In this document: one piece after another, positions 31,801 to 44,152 of the stretch
Layout of the letters: every line of letters starts with the position of its first letter
Numbering within the stretch: position 1 is the stretch's first letter
Assembly: GCA_014904985.1 (NCBI GenBank)
Contig: MU129199.1
Coordinates: forward strand, 6,137 to 56,919
Direction of reading: 5' to 3'
DNA length: 50,783 nucleotides
Origin: Hydnum rufescens UP504
Taxonomy: Eukaryota > Basidiomycota > Agaricomycetes > Cantharellales > Hydnaceae
Program-made: the position numbers and the translations under genes
The notes under the pieces: generated by a model
Told to the model about the DNA's origin: nothing
Database searches by the model: none
Seen by the model: only the letters and a program-made list of their open reading frames with translations

Positions 31801-32974
31801 TGCGTATACATGCGACCAGTGAATGGGGAAGGCAGGCAATGTGGTTGGGCCTTGGGAGGCAGCGAGCATGTTGGAATAACGTACGTCACGGTGGTCTACT
31901 CCCAATTCAGCAATTTCACGATTCATGTCGTATATGCCCTTGCTGAAATAGATTATAGTTTATACGATGAATATACTACCAACTTGTCATCGAGGGGAAC
32001 TCCTATGGGGAGATTGCCGCCCATTTCTTCCAATAGGAGCACGGAGACGTAATTTCTTCCCTTCTCTGGGGAAAGCAACGAATTAAGGTGTCACGTCCAT
32101 GTCCAAGGGCAGCTTTGGAGGGCTCATTCCGCGCTCGCTCACTATAGTAACTCATCATCGGCCCGAAAGTGCCCAATTCTCACCGCTATACATTTCCTCG
32201 CTCGACTCCCGATCCCGAGCTTGGTCGTAGCTGTTGACCGCGCGGATTTTAATGGCGTAGAGACTGAGGAGATTGGGTCTTTGTACGTGTCATTATCAGC
32301 GCACCCACCTCCGAAGGCAGCCTGGTACAAAGGGCTCGTCTGGAGAGGTCTCGGAGTGACTGATCTCTGTAAAGTGCTTAGAGCCATTAAACCGCCGCCC
32401 TGGGTTCGAATTCTCTGTATCTGAGGATCTCCCAGTGGTTATCGCCCAACGACCTAAAGATTGCCCTTCCGCGACTTCATCTATGATATCGGGAGGCAAG
32501 GCAGTTCGTCATAGAACCAGGCCCCTCGGCCAATTTCCGCGCAGCGCTTAGACCGCGCAACCTTGAAGACAGGGGGGAGGATGATGAACCGGATGTGTTG
32601 TCGTCGGGCGAACATTAACTTCATGAACAAAACTGGAGCAGCCCGATCCTTTTTGTTCTCCAAATATTAGCTAGAGGTGGAGATTGCCAGACTCGGGAAA
32701 TGTAGAGGCCCAGAAGGTGGCCTGGGAATGAACGACCCCAGAGCCTCATTGAGTGGAGAGAAAGCATTCAACTTAAGGAAGAGCACAAGGTCGAGTGGTG
32801 CCACAGTACGATGTAAAATAATGGGAATAGTGGTGCCTTCAGTGTCCATGATTAGACCATGAATAGTCAGTACCGAAATTGCATTCAGAGCCCATCCAAA
32901 GGAAGACTGTCAGAGGGCGTGACAACATCGAGTAGACATCCGGAGTACCATTGGAACATCCACGGTATTTGCGT
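28881..32974. other. 4 kb without a supported gene
   Basis: Two overlapping minus-strand frames (30278-30826, 182 codons, and 30184-30684, 166 codons) are the longest here. The 182-codon frame has fairly protein-like composition (NALRAHLCYDDCDL, FANSIGSFHKTQFGMELIC), but I recognise no domain and see no convincing splice partner. The 31025-31288 minus frame has two Cys (CADCIRK) and is also unassigned. No RNA gene is convincing. Confidence 0.4.
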
Positions 32975-33526
32975 TCACAACTGACACGCAGAGAATCGAT
33001 TATCGATTACTATTCTGGTTTGACCAACTGTCCACTCACGCGTCACCAAGCATTGGGAGCCGCAGATGAGGGGAAATGCTGCGAAATGACCCCATTGAAC
33101 AAAGGCGGCGACTGCAAGGGCATATGGGCCCTTTAGGGGGTGATCCGCCCGCGCAAATAGGAATAGGGTGGATATTGGATTAATAGACTTAGTAATGGGT
33201 CCATGGGACAGAAGATGGAAATGTGCTTCAAAATAAAAATAAGAACGCCTTCCCTTGCCATTATTGACCAGGGAGCTAAACCCAGATTCCAACGAGCGAT
33301 GGTCCTCAGGCTGAGCCGGGGCACTCATCGCACTCTTCGTGACTGACACGTCACAGCCACCCACGTCGCAATCAATGCCAACAATCGTCTTTCCATTCAT
33401 GTATAGTATCTCACCACAAGTTGGAGCGCGGAGCGCCTTGCACGACAGGCATGGAGAACGCTCAGCAGTGTGCAATACTGCGATCTCTTCCGCATCGAAC
33501 GCCACGACGTCGGTATCGACAACCAC
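32975..33526 (-). CDS. Unassigned ORF divergent from the AN1-APH gene
   Basis: A 183-codon frame starts at 33526, 19 bp from the divergent ATG at 33545. Its N-terminal part has a CxxC pair (CLSCKALRAPTCG) and a DCDVGGCDV stretch; the C-terminal half is less protein-like and could run into intron or 3' non-coding sequence. It has no family assignment. The very short intergenic distance is a point against it, since it would overlap the 5' leader of the AN1-APH gene. Confidence 0.25.
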   Translation of the reverse strand: MVVDTDVVAFDAEEIAVLHTAERSPCLSCKALRAPTCGEILYMNGKTIVGIDCDVGGCDVSVTKSAMSAPAQPEDHRSLESGFSSLVNNGKGRRSYFYFEAHFHLLSHGPITKSINPISTLFLFARADHPLKGPYALAVAAFVQWGHFAAFPLICGSQCLVTREWTVGQTRIVIDNRFSACQL

Positions 33527-33544
33527 GTTCTCTAGTTGGGTTCA

Positions 33545-35021
33545 ATGGCATTTGAGCCGGGGACTGCCGCGCCCACGAAATTCCGCAAACAACTCTCCTT
33601 CCCAATGCCTTTTTACAAGTGCGATGCGACTCACTGCAGAGAGCCCAGCGTACGTGGAGAAGGGGTGTGTTTCTTGTGCAACAGTCACTATTGTGCCGCG
33701 CATATGAAGTCAGGTGTTCACACTTGCACGAAGGTACACTATTGTTATTTTCCTTTGGTGACATTTGGCTGAAAGAAAACAGTTGGCCGAAGAAGAATAT
33801 GCAGTGGCGAGTGCGCGAGCTAGTGAGAACGAGATCAACGCTTTACTCTCCGAGATCAGAGTTGATGTACTGCGTGCTCGTGCGATGTCTTTGCGCAATG
33901 GCATTTCTTGTGATATCCCGCCCTTGGATTATAATCCTGCGACCGCTTTGATGGGAGGCATGAACTACCATTTTCCCATCACGTTCCAAGATGGCGTCAC
34001 CTGGCTCTGCCGCATTCGTCGCCATAATGCTTCGTCCCCGCCAATGGAGCTACGGGACCGTATTCTGCTTAGTGAAGCTGCGACCCTCCGTTTTCTTGCC
34101 AACACAAGGATCCCTGTCCCGAAAGTCTATGACTTTGCTATCAGCTCTCCAAACAATCCCGTTGGTGTGGGTTACATCTTGATGGAGAAGTTGGATGGAA
34201 AGCCGCTTCCTCCCTGGTCAACAATTGATGTCGATAGGAGGAAGCACGTACTCGCGCAGTTTGTGGAGGTTTTCGCCGAGTTGGAGAAGCATCCTCTGCC
34301 CGCCATTGGCAGTCTACGGCATCCTGAAGATCAATCAATTGGGCCACTTACGATCGAACAGTTCGCAGACGCGGACGAAGATGGACATGCCAAGTCCCTT
34401 GGTCCGTTCAGTACAGCCACCGAATATAGGTACGAAACCGTCAGGCGTCAAATGGAACTAGTTTCGCGAGGAGAAGTCCACCATACCAACGCCGTAGATT
34501 CGTATTTGGTACACCGTTATCTCTTGGAATGCGTACCATGGTTTGCACGGCAGGAGGAGGGCTCCGGCTCAGCGTATTATCTCAAGCACATGGATGACAA
34601 AGGCGATCACATACTTGTCGATGACGATTTCAATATCACAGGCATTGTTGACTGGGAATGGGCGCAAACCGCACCGAAGTCCGAAGCGTTTGCCGCACCC
34701 ATGTTTCTCTTGGACGTAGGGTCATATTATGACGGGAAAAATGAACTTAGTGAAGGAGAAGAGCTCTTTGCATCCATGTTGGAAGGAAAAGGACATCGGG
34801 AACTCGCCCAGTTCGTCCGCCGGGGACGCGTCGAGCATCGATGGGCGTCTTGTCTTGGAGGGGACGCAGGTTTCTCTGATTCACTCCGTGCTATGTTTTC
34901 CGGGTTACGAGGTTCTCTGCGTCGAGACCGGGACTGGGACGGCTGGCGGAAAAGATCCCTCAAAAAGTATGCAAATGACAAAGGGTTGAAACTGTTGACG
35001 ATGAAGCATACCATTATTTAA
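33545..35021 (+). CDS. AN1-type zinc finger + APH-like kinase protein
   Basis: Two exons, 33545-33733 and 33783-35021, are joined by a 49-nt phase-0 intron (AAG|GTACAC ... ctgaaag ... aacAG), giving 475 residues. Residues ~20-63 form an AN1-like zinc finger: CDATHC, CFLC, HYC, then HMKSGVHTC. After a helical linker comes an aminoglycoside-phosphotransferase-like kinase fold: GGMNYHFPI (N lobe), EAATLRFLANTRIPVPKVYDF, GVGYILMEKLDGKPL (hinge), and the Brenner-like catalytic/metal segment LKHMDDKGDHILVD...GIVDWEWA. Fungal APH-like proteins of this type are widespread, with mostly unknown substrates. No stops or frameshifts are present, in contrast with the surroundings. The preferred start is the first ATG in the zinc-finger frame. 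AN1 modules are usually linked to ubiquitin/proteasome stress proteins, so a role in protein quality control is only speculation. Confidence 0.88.
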
Positions 35022-35860
35022 TCTCTCTGGGGTATGCTCTTGAAATGAGATCCTCTTTGGATGTGGTTACTGTTGCATGCTGATGCTCCCTCCCCCACTT
35101 TTGTTCCCCTGTCTTATTGACTCTTATTGGCATTTAGTCCTGCTATCTTGCTGTAAATATCATGCATCTCTTTGTCTCACAGCTGTTTCCAAAAGTCAAG
35201 GTGTGGAGAATCCCAAGATGAGGTCATGTGACCTTTTTTTGAGGCCAAATTTTTGCAATTTTATATGCTTTCCTGGGTGATGTGATGCAGAGGCTTTGGG
35301 AGGTCCTGTGCGATTGTATGGACAATATAAACATGTTCTAGCATGTGTGCTATATACACTTGTAAATGTGTGTGCCAAAGATAGATTCTATGGGAATAAT
35401 ATTGCCACTTAGTGGGAAATTGCAATTGTACAATAATTCCAAATTTTCATCTTGAATGCTTTGCTAGTTCTCGAGGTGAACCTAATCCTGGCACTTGGCA
35501 CTTGGGTCTACCTTTTCTAGGCACTTCCTGGTGTTGAAATCATTAATGTGACTGGCTAATAAGTGTGCCGTTCGGTCCTTGCCACTTTTCCTGGGCATGC
35601 ACTGATGATTTGAAGCTGAGTCGACCCTCAAAGGTGGGTTTGAGACGGGTTTGAGACACGGGTCCACATTGGTACTCCCACCCCATGGGGATTTCCCCAC
35701 AGGTCAAAACCCGTGGGTTTTGAAACCCTGTGCAATACTGTACCCTACAGTAACCACCTTTGTGTGATTGAAAATCCACCTAACAATGACATGCTGTTGG
35801 ATGCACATCTCTATGGCAATAGGAACGCGTGTCACAATACTGACGATAGGGTCAATCCTC
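35022..35860. other. 3' flank and relic of TPR-locus upstream region
   Basis: Mostly AT-rich non-coding sequence after the kinase gene. At about 35560-35640 the order 'ccgttcggtccttg', 'gcatgcactgatgatttgaagctga', 'tcaaaggtgggtttga' resembles the segment just upstream of both TPR genes (36240-36330 and 43978-44065), suggesting another decayed copy of that 5' region. Confidence 0.5.
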
Positions 35861-35865
35861 GTCAG

Positions 35866-36330
35866 AGCCACCGCTCCAGCTGGGTTCTTAATTCTGCCTT
35901 TCATCCGAAGGATCTGAGAAACGAGAAGAAAAAAATCTTCTATTGGGGCAGTCGGATATGTGCGACACTGGCAACTGAGAAATTATTATCCCTTTAACCA
36001 CGTGCTATTGACGCTCGATCCTCGCCTCCTCGACGTGTCAGAATAAGGTCTACGTGCTCGACGAGACAAAGTTCAACCACTGTAAAGTGTTCAGGACGAA
36101 TATTTCGTAGGCACTTACAGTAAAAGCTCTTGCCGACGCGCAATATTATTCCCGATTATCGAGTTGGAGCGTATCGGCACACCGCCTCGGACCACCTTTC
36201 CTACCGCTTCCCAGTGCCGGAATCACTAACGCCATTGGTTAATATGCGTTCCATTCGGTACTTGCGGCTTCTCTCTCCAGCGTGCACTGAGGATTTGGAG
36301 CCAAACAGGACATCAAAGGATTTGAATACG
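35866..36330 (+). repeat. Duplicated upstream region of the TPR genes, copy 1
   Basis: It aligns by eye over its whole length with 43602-44062: shared blocks include 'ctccagctgggttc', 'atcttctattggggcagtcg', 'aaagctcttgccga', 'attattcccgatt' and 'attggttaat'. The last is a reversed CCAAT box about 175 bp before the predicted ATG. The duplicated unit therefore includes promoter as well as gene. Confidence 0.85.
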
Positions 36331-36409
36331 GGGTGATTCATCTCACTTGCCTCACAACGCCTCCCATCGCCTCGCAACCCCCAACTCTCTCTCTCGTACA
36401 CAATACCCA

Positions 36410-39400
36410 ATGCCCTCCAGAAGACTCTTTTCGCCAAGACGACGTCCCGTCCAATCACTGTCACCTCCATCTAATGATTCCTCTCCTAACGGACCATCCA
36501 TCGCCATCATTCAACACACTCCTCCTGACCTTCCAACCGCATCTCAGGCGGTACATCCGATTACCTCAATGAGAACGCCGGCCCTGGATGGGATGCCGGC
36601 CCGCCGTGGCCTCCATCCTGGAGGATATCCCTGCTGTCCCTCTCGCCCTTATAAGCCCGCTGACCCAAGTTTTGGACGTCGTGTTGGGGATAAGGAAGCA
36701 GTCGAAACCATGCGCGACGGAAAGATGGATGTGCCCATCTCATATTTCGAGTCGTAAAGTTTCTTCACTCATTGGTGGACGGGTTGAAGGGGACGAGCAT
36801 CGATAGTACGCCAACAGCTTCAAGTCTATTCATTTTGAAAAGGTACATGTTGCAAATTCCTTGCACATTCTTTGTACTGAAATGTATATCTTTTGCCTAT
36901 GGTATAGTAACTTGATGGCAATCCACGCTGACGCGGCACGATGGTCCCGTTTGAATCTTCTGAAGCGCTATGTCCAGCGAGATAAAATCATGAGTGCGAT
37001 ATCTATGCACGGAGAGAATCTGACAGATTGCTTGCACACATTCCAAGTGAGTGTATATTGCAACGCGCGTATTCTCACTTCACGCCAATGAGCCGATGTT
37101 ATCATAAAGATTGTCGCATCGATAACGTCATCTCACCCTCCGGACAGAACAGAGACTATTGCGTTTCCGGGTCCCCCAGTCTCAGCGAGACCAACAATAC
37201 ACCGTCAGTAATCCATCTCGGTCCACAGCTGTCTACTCGGATGATAACCACCCATCAGGCATCAATTATTGCAGCCGGATTTCGTGACTTCTTTGACCGT
37301 CCGGCGGGTCAGGCAGTGTTTGAACAGATCGGCGCAGCTTTGCAGGGACGCTTGGAAGGGTTCGGGTTGCGAGCGACTGTGGGATCATCTGGCTCAAGGC
37401 ACGTCACATGCTTAGTTCGGGATGCCAATTCGACACTGATGAAGACGAAGTAGGTCCCCGGGCATGATGACTACGCTGCGAACTGGGCATGATCGTCATG
37501 TCTCATATCTCACGAGGCAGATATCCGAGCTCACGGCCGAGGTCGGCACTTATCGTGCCCAGTATCCCAATTCGCCACAGATATCAAAGCACAGTTTGTG
37601 GGATGGACAAGTCACTGGCCACAGACTGGGAATCCGACGCGGCAACTCCACGAAACAGTTTCAGCAACATTGCAGCTACTGAACGGGCTGCATGGTACTC
37701 CCCAGATCAACCTCGATTCAGCTATACTATCAAAAAAGATGTACCAATTGATGCTGAACTTGAGGGATTTGGGCCTTGGGATGAAGCCCTTGAGATACAG
37801 ACGACAGTGGTGGTGTTGTGCCGGGTTGGAGGAGAGGTGGCCGATCTTGCTTCCTCACTCACCAATCTCTCCGCCTGCCTCTGGAACCTTGGCCGCACTG
37901 AGGAAGCACTCAAGCCATGTGAAGAGGCCATGGGCATTCTTCGCCCACTAGTGTCAGATCGACCGAACGTATTCCGCCCTATCTCGCTCATACTCTTATC
38001 ACCTTCTCTGTTCATCTGGAGGAATTGGGCCGCCATCGAGAAATGCTTGAGGCGAGTGAGGAGGCCACGAGCATTTTACGCCTGCTAGCCGCAGATCATC
38101 CGGAAATATTCCGCCCGGATCTCGCTCACTCTCTTGGAGTCCTCTCCATTGGTCTTTGGAAACTTGATAGCTATGACGAAGCTCTCACGTCAAATCAGGG
38201 GGCCTTGGACATTTATCGCTCTCTAGCCACGGGCGGCCGGACGTATTCCTCCCAGATCTCGCTCTCTGTCTTAGCAATCACTTAATTCGTCTTTTGGAAT
38301 TCGGCCGACGTCGAGAAGCACTTGAGGCAATTGAGGAGGCCGTGAGCATTTATCGTCCGCTAGCCACAGATCGACCCCAAGTATTCCGCCCAGATCTCGC
38401 TCGCTCTCTTGACAATTTCTCCAATCATCTTTCAAACTTTGGCCGCCACCAAGAAGCAGTTGAGGCGAGTAATGAGGGCGTGAACATTTACCGCCTGCTA
38501 GTCGCAGATCGACCGGAAGTATTCCGCCCACGTCTCGCTCACTCTCTTAACAATCTCTCCCTTCTGCTTTCGAAATCTGGCCACCCTCAAGAAGCCCTTG
38601 AGGCAATTGAGGAGGCTGTGGGCATTCATCGCCTGCTAGTCGCAGATCGGCGAGAAGTGTTCTGCCTAGATCTTGCTTTCTCTCTTAAAAACCTCTCCGT
38701 TCGTCTTTCGGAACTTGGCCGTGATCAAGAAGCACTGGGGCAACCAAGGAGGCCGTGACGATTCATCGCCAGCTAGAGATGGATCATCCCAACTTATTGC
38801 ACCCAGATCTTGCCGACTCTCTTAATGATCTCTCCAATCGTCTTTCCCAATTTGCTCGCTATGAGGAGGCACTGAAAGCAAGTGAGGAGCTGTGTGCATT
38901 TATAGTGCACTAGCTGCAGATCAACCCAAAGCATTCCACCGATATCTTACTGGCTCTCTTAGCCACCTCTCTCCTCTTTCAACATTTGGCCGTGTTCAGG
39001 AAGCGCTTGAGGCAAGAGAGGAGGCTTTGAGCATTTACCGTCCACTAGCCTCAGATCACTCAGATGCATTCCGCCGGGATCTTGCTCGCTCTCTTCACAA
39101 CTTATCCCTTCTTCTGTCGAGATTCGGCCGCCATCAAGAAGCCCTTGAGGCGGGCAAGGAGCCATGAATATCTGTCGTCTGGCAGGAATACAACCAGACA
39201 TATTCCACCCAGATCTCGAGATCTCTCTTAACAATCTCTCCTTGCATTTTTTGCAATTCGGTCACCCTAAAGAAGCAATTGAAGCAATTGAAGAGGCTCT
39301 TACTATTTATCGTCGTCTCGACGTAGATCGACCTACCCTATTCCATGGAGATCTCGCTTCCTCCCTTGATAATCTCTCCCTCTGCCTATCCAAATTTTCC

Positions 39401-40143
39401 CGTCATGAGGAAGCGTTGAAAGCGAGCGAGGAGGCTGTGTGCATTTATCACACACTAGCCGAAGATCGACCAAAAGTATTCCACCCACATCTCGCTTGCT
39501 CTCTTAATAATCTCTCCCTTCTTCTTTCGAAATTTTGCCGCTATCAAGAAGCACTTGACGCAACCAAGGAGGCTGTGAGCATTTATCGCCCGCTCGTCAC
39601 ATATCGGCAAGAAGTATTCCGCCCGATCTCGCTCATTCTCTTCACAACCTCTCCGTTCGGCTTTCGGCGGTTGGCCACCATGAAGAGGCCCTTAAGACAA
39701 ATGAGGAAGCCTTGGGCATTTATCGTTCCCTAGACGCAGGCCGACCGGAAGTATTCCGCCCATATCTTGCTAACTCTCTTAAGACCCTCTCCCTTTGTCT
39801 TCTGGAATTGGGCTGCCATGAAGAGGCCCTCAAGGCAAATGCAGAGGCCTTGAACGTTTATCGCTCACTAGCTGCAGATCCACTGGACGCACACCACGTA
39901 GACGTAGCATGGTCACTCGCCAACCGTTTCGACATTCTTTTCGATCTTGGTCATCTCCCTGAGGCTCTTCTGGTAATTGAAGAGGCTACAAACCTGCTCA
40001 GACGCTTCGCAATAGAGCACCCCACAGTTTTCTCTGGAGTACTCGCATCATCACTTTCCAAGCTCTCACGCTGCTATGCAGAAATAGGACAGCATGAAGA
40101 TGCACTGCAAGCGAGAACGGAAGCAGAAAGTGTTGCCCAATAG
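36410..40143 (+). pseudogene. 4HB-like/TPR-repeat protein, paralog 1 (broken)
   Basis: Homologous along its length to the gene at 44153. It starts MPSRRLFSPRRR at 36410; exon 2 is 36908-37046, 139 nt as in paralog 2, encoding NLMAIHADAARWSRLNLLKRYVQRDKIMSAISMHGENLTDCLHTFQ. The intron-3 donor is destroyed (CCG|TCAGTA instead of GTGAGT) and the intron-4 GT is GC. About fifteen 46-residue TPR units follow (consensus near LAADRPEVFRPDLAHSLNNL, then a SxxLGRxEEALxAxEEAxxIYR part). Single-base indels shift the frame near 36550, 36700, 37985, 38230, 38735, 38890, 39160 and 39625. The end, ALLVIEEATNLLRRF...QARTEAESVAQ, gives the native C-terminus. Likely a pseudogene, though some indels could be sequencing errors. 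Confidence 0.85.
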
Positions 40144-43104
40144 TTCCCGCTGGGTTGGTTGCCGGACATGCATGATCCGGCACTCAGGAGATTGACCATC
40201 GGTGGTAGAATCATTCTATAAATGAGAGTGGGAGCACCTGGGTTGCCCCAGGGATGGTATAGAGATGCTGTGGTTTGTGGTAGAGGCCATCATGCCCACA
40301 TTTATCGTGACATTGCACTTCTTTTAGACTTCACAGCGCTCATGCTCGCTAGATTCCTACTTGTAACCCAGTTTGTACGCTTGCTTTGTGTTTGTGTTTG
40401 AACCACTCCAATTTACAAACTATTATGTCTGACTGTCTCAAACACACTGAGCAGTGGAGTCTCGCAGAAATGCAACTCCACGCTACAAGGAAAAAGAATA
40501 GTATTGGTACCTAGCCGAAAGTGAAATCCCTCATGAGAATGGTCCGTACCTAGCACACTAAGCGAAAACAGAAGAAGGCAATTAGACTGCCCCAGTGCGT
40601 CCCACGGCGGGAACCGTCACCCTAACCACAAATCAAGCCATACCGTCCACGTTCTCCAGTGAAGACTCTGAGCGCAACACCTCACAAAAGTAGAAACCTC
40701 TTCAGGCATAGATCCACAGCGTGATATATCGTTTTTCTGATCATAATGACTGAGACCCCCAAGATCAAGATCAGGGACGCGCTCGGGGCGAGAAAATCAG
40801 CCAAAGTCCTTCAATCGCATTTTGAAGTGTTTTGCGAAGCGTGCTCACTGAGCAGTGAGCAATGCCAAATTAGCGACCCTAAATAATACGCATTGGATTT
40901 GCGGGCGCAGAGATGGTTAAAGTGAGCCGCAGTATACCTAACTCAGGCGAGACCCATGTTAGCGAGTCACCGATGGTACAAAAATTCAAGACATGGACCC
41001 TATGACTGGCTCGCAGTGCAGGAAAATTGGCAGGATCCAGAGGTGCTGTGCATCCATTGTTTCCCATAGGGATACGTTGGATGTCGAAGGTTAGGGATTG
41101 TCATGTCATTCAACAAATCAATCAAGGAGTTGTCGTAGGTAGGCGTGTTGCGCACGAGGCTCTGGAAAGAAGACAGGGAACATCACACAGGCCACAGAAG
41201 AGTAAAGCTGCCTGATATAGCAGGAAAACACCAGGGTAGAGAGTGAGTGCAATGCCCGGTGATAGGAGGGTGTCGCAACCGCCAAATCACTACGTAGAAA
41301 GTGAGACAGAGAATGACGACAGTCGAGGACAAGGGCATGGAGTCTGGAACTATTGGGGCTTCGAGCGTGGGTGGAGAAGAGAGTGAGGGCACTTGTTGTC
41401 CAGTTTCTTGCTTCGGGCCTTTTCCCAGACTGCCATCGGTCCGAGTCCACTGACCTGCGCTGGAATCGCAGACCGTTGCAGGGCAACTAAGTTCGCTCGA
41501 AAAGCTGAATCGTACTCCCTGCATCTGAGTCTCCCAGGAACTACGCAGCCCGAGACTAATTTTCCTTGGAGAATAGCATCAGAGCCTTTGGGGAAAAAAT
41601 CGCGCTACTCCTTAATTTTCCTATTCTGGTCCGTGACCAGCTGATCCCGCAAACTAAGGGTTAGACAAGAGTTCACGTCAGAGGACCATTAGAAAAGTCC
41701 ACTTCGATCGAGACGTGACACTCGGCAGTTTAACATTACGCATAAATTCGACCCACCCTGAACAATAATAATCAGCATGTGCAGACTCACCTGATCCTCT
41801 TTTGGTTGAGTGCATCGCACGCAGAGCTCCACAAAATTCACCAGCGTCCTCGGCACCTCTTCGGAAAGTCCGAGGCTCCGGAAGCGCAGCAGTGCGGGAA
41901 CCAGAGCTTCCAGAACGACAGATTGTCCGGATGTAGGTCGCACGGATAGATTCTCGAACCAGATATCAACCGCAGTACACTAGTAGGACTGAGTCTCTCG
42001 ATCTCAGAGGAAGTAACACTACACGGGTGCGCAGAGACAGATAGTGTCGTGGAACAAGTGCGCACCACAGTGATTGAGCGCTATATCTCCACACGACGCT
42101 TCTGATGAGGGCCCACATTCTCACTCTGCTATTCAGTCATGGACGTGACAGATACCCGATCCTTCTGGAATACGGTATGCAGAAGTCAGATCGACACTGA
42201 GTCCTGGGTGACCCCTTGAACGCTTGTAGGAAGAGAAGGAAACATGTCTCCGATTGCCCAAGGGACGTCTCCTTGCGGAGGATGGGTACGGAGTCTAGAT
42301 TTCCGCGCGACAGGCGGTATTCCGAGTGTCCGTAGACAACTGGATCCCGGCTCGACACGAGTAGACCACACCTGCTGTCATATGGATAGCTTGAATCTGA
42401 CAGAATAGCCATCGGGGTTTGACAGTGTTGATTGACAACGAAGGAGAGCGGCAAGCGAACCTCTCCACAGACTCAGAAATCGCAACCGAGACGAGGCACG
42501 GAAGTACATCAGCAGTGAAGATTATGATCGCTTAGTACAGGTACTAGAGGTAGTGGTATCCGTCAAGGAGAAAGCAGTATACAGCAGATTAGGGACGGTC
42601 GGAAGTCGGTCAGGGATTTGGGGTAAGACATGTAATGTCAGAGCCAGAATTAGACTAGGTTAGGATAGGAAGAGAACAGCAAGGTCTGGAATGAGTGCAA
42701 TGCCAAATAGAAGGCCGTGTCATTCCATACAAATTGCGGAGCGGCGCCGTGTTGGACCAAGCGGCACGTGAGGGGTTGAGAGCGACACAAGCCTTCGAGG
42801 GTTTCCTTTTCAATATTAGACCTTTTGGTTCAAATATCGAAAGGCTTTAATTGCTGTGATGCTATCAAGTCAGTGCAGTGGCGGGCTGAAGCCTTGTCAA
42901 TGCTCCACGTAGTTACTATGTGATTGGCTTCGCACGGTATTCCCCAGAGGCATGATTGTCCTCAAATATTTAGTACGGCAGGAAATAGAGAGACCACGTT
43001 AGTCTCGCGTTACCGGTATGAACGAGTGCACTTATCTTGGGAATGGCGTTCATTGTCAACCTCCGATAGCAGGGCGGCCACGTGCTCGTAGCAGAACGAC
43101 CCGA
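40144..43104. other. Inter-gene region, largely unassigned
   Basis: No confident gene. A minus-strand segment with a gene-like intron is listed separately (41690-42068). Overlapping minus frames at 41118-41524 include a hydrophobic stretch (STVVILCLTFYVVIW) that could be a membrane segment. The block 42915-43085 resembles 49805-49965 ('gtgattggcttcgc', 'tatcttgggaat', 'gcggcc'), another sign of locus duplication. Confidence 0.4.
41690..42068 (-). pseudogene. Possible minus-strand gene remnant with an intron
   Basis: On the minus strand, a helical segment VVLEALVPALLRFRSLGLSEEVPRTLVNFVELCVRCTQPKEDQ ends at a strong donor, CAG|GTGAGT (about 41794). This is followed by a ctgat branch-like site and ttgttcAG near 41760. 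Upstream the frame changes near 41930. I do not recognise the family; hydrophobic frames at 41183-41524 and 42970-43485 might belong to related decayed membrane-protein genes, but that is a guess. Confidence 0.3.
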
Positions 43105-43485
43105 TGGAGTCTCGCTCACTTTCTGCGCAATCTTCTGGAATTGGGCTCCCATGAGGGAACGCTCAAAACTAGTCGTTCGGTGCTCCCGTGAATAGATCAT
43201 GTCCTTTCCAGAGGCCAACGCATCGCTTTGTGACAGACAGTGTTCCGTACTAGTTGCGAGTGATGGCCATAGTACATGGACAGCAGAGCCACATACCAGG
43301 AGGGGCGAATGCACAAGAAGAGTCCAGAGGAGTACTAATTGGAAATCGGGGAGACAAGTAGGAGAGCAGACATAAATGTGAGACGCCATGCACATTCCCA
43401 AGCCACCAACGACGAGCGACGAAAACATGTAAGATAAGAAATCCAGGAAACCTTCGTTGGGAAGGGCCGATAAAGTTGGAATCAA
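42970..43485 (-). pseudogene. Unassigned hydrophobic ORF
   Basis: A 171-codon frame whose first half is strongly hydrophobic (LSYMFSSLVVGGLGMCMAS and LVLLWTLLVHSPLLVC), compatible with two or three membrane helices. The second half overlaps, antisense, a short TPR relic at 43107-43165 and is therefore unlikely to be genuine coding sequence. Either a fragment of a membrane-protein gene or chance. Confidence 0.25.
43107..43165 (+). pseudogene. Short TPR-unit relic
   Basis: 'ctcgctcactttctgcgcaa' followed by 'tcttctggaattgggctccc' matches the codons for the SL..LS..L.ELG.HEE part of the TPR unit in both paralogs. About one third of a unit is left. Confidence 0.6.
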
Positions 43486-43601
43486 AGGCTCCAGATCGTC
43501 TACGCCAGAAAGGCATTTCTGTAAGAGATATCAAAATAGAGGGTGTTTAGTTTGTGACGGGAATACCTGTGACAGAACACTGCGACGATCGCGAGTACCG
43601 C

Positions 43602-44062
43602 CGCTCCAGCTGGGTTCCTAAATACTGACTTTGGTGGTCACTGAAGGAGCTGTGAACGAGAAAAGAAAATCTTCTATTGGGGCAGTCGTATATGTGGCAC
43701 TGGCAACTCGGAAATTATGATCCCTTCAAGCACGACACTCGACCCATGCTTGCCTCGGAGGCGTGCCAGAATAAGGTCCAGAACCTCGAGGGGGTATGGT
43801 TAGCCCATTGTAAAGGGCTCAGGACCAAAAAATTGCAATATTTCTTAGGCACTCGAAAGCTCTTGCCGAGGTGCGATATTATTCCCGATTGTGGAGTTGG
43901 AGCGGTATCAGCACATGGCCTCGGACCGCCTTTTTCAGCGCCTCCAAATGTAGAAATCACTAGCGCTATTGGTTAATGTGCGTTCCATTCGGTGCCTGCG
44001 GCTTCTCTCGAGTGTACACTGAGGATCTGAAGCTGAACCAGGGATCGAAGGATTTGAATACG
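43602..44062 (+). repeat. Duplicated upstream region of the TPR genes, copy 2
   Basis: Counterpart of 35866-36330, with the same ordered blocks and the reversed CCAAT box (attggttaat near 43968). It ends just before the start region of paralog 2. Confidence 0.85.
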
Positions 44063-44152
44063 TGCGGAATGGAATAGGCCATGATTCGCCCAACTTGCCT
44101 CACACCGCCTCACAACACCGCCCCCCCTCCTCTCTCGAGTGCACAACACCCC

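Noticed and set aside
32330..32425. GGTTCGAATTC at 32402 resembling a tRNA T-loop
   Set aside because: The flanking bases do not form a 5-bp T stem, and no matching acceptor or anticodon arm is found on either strand.
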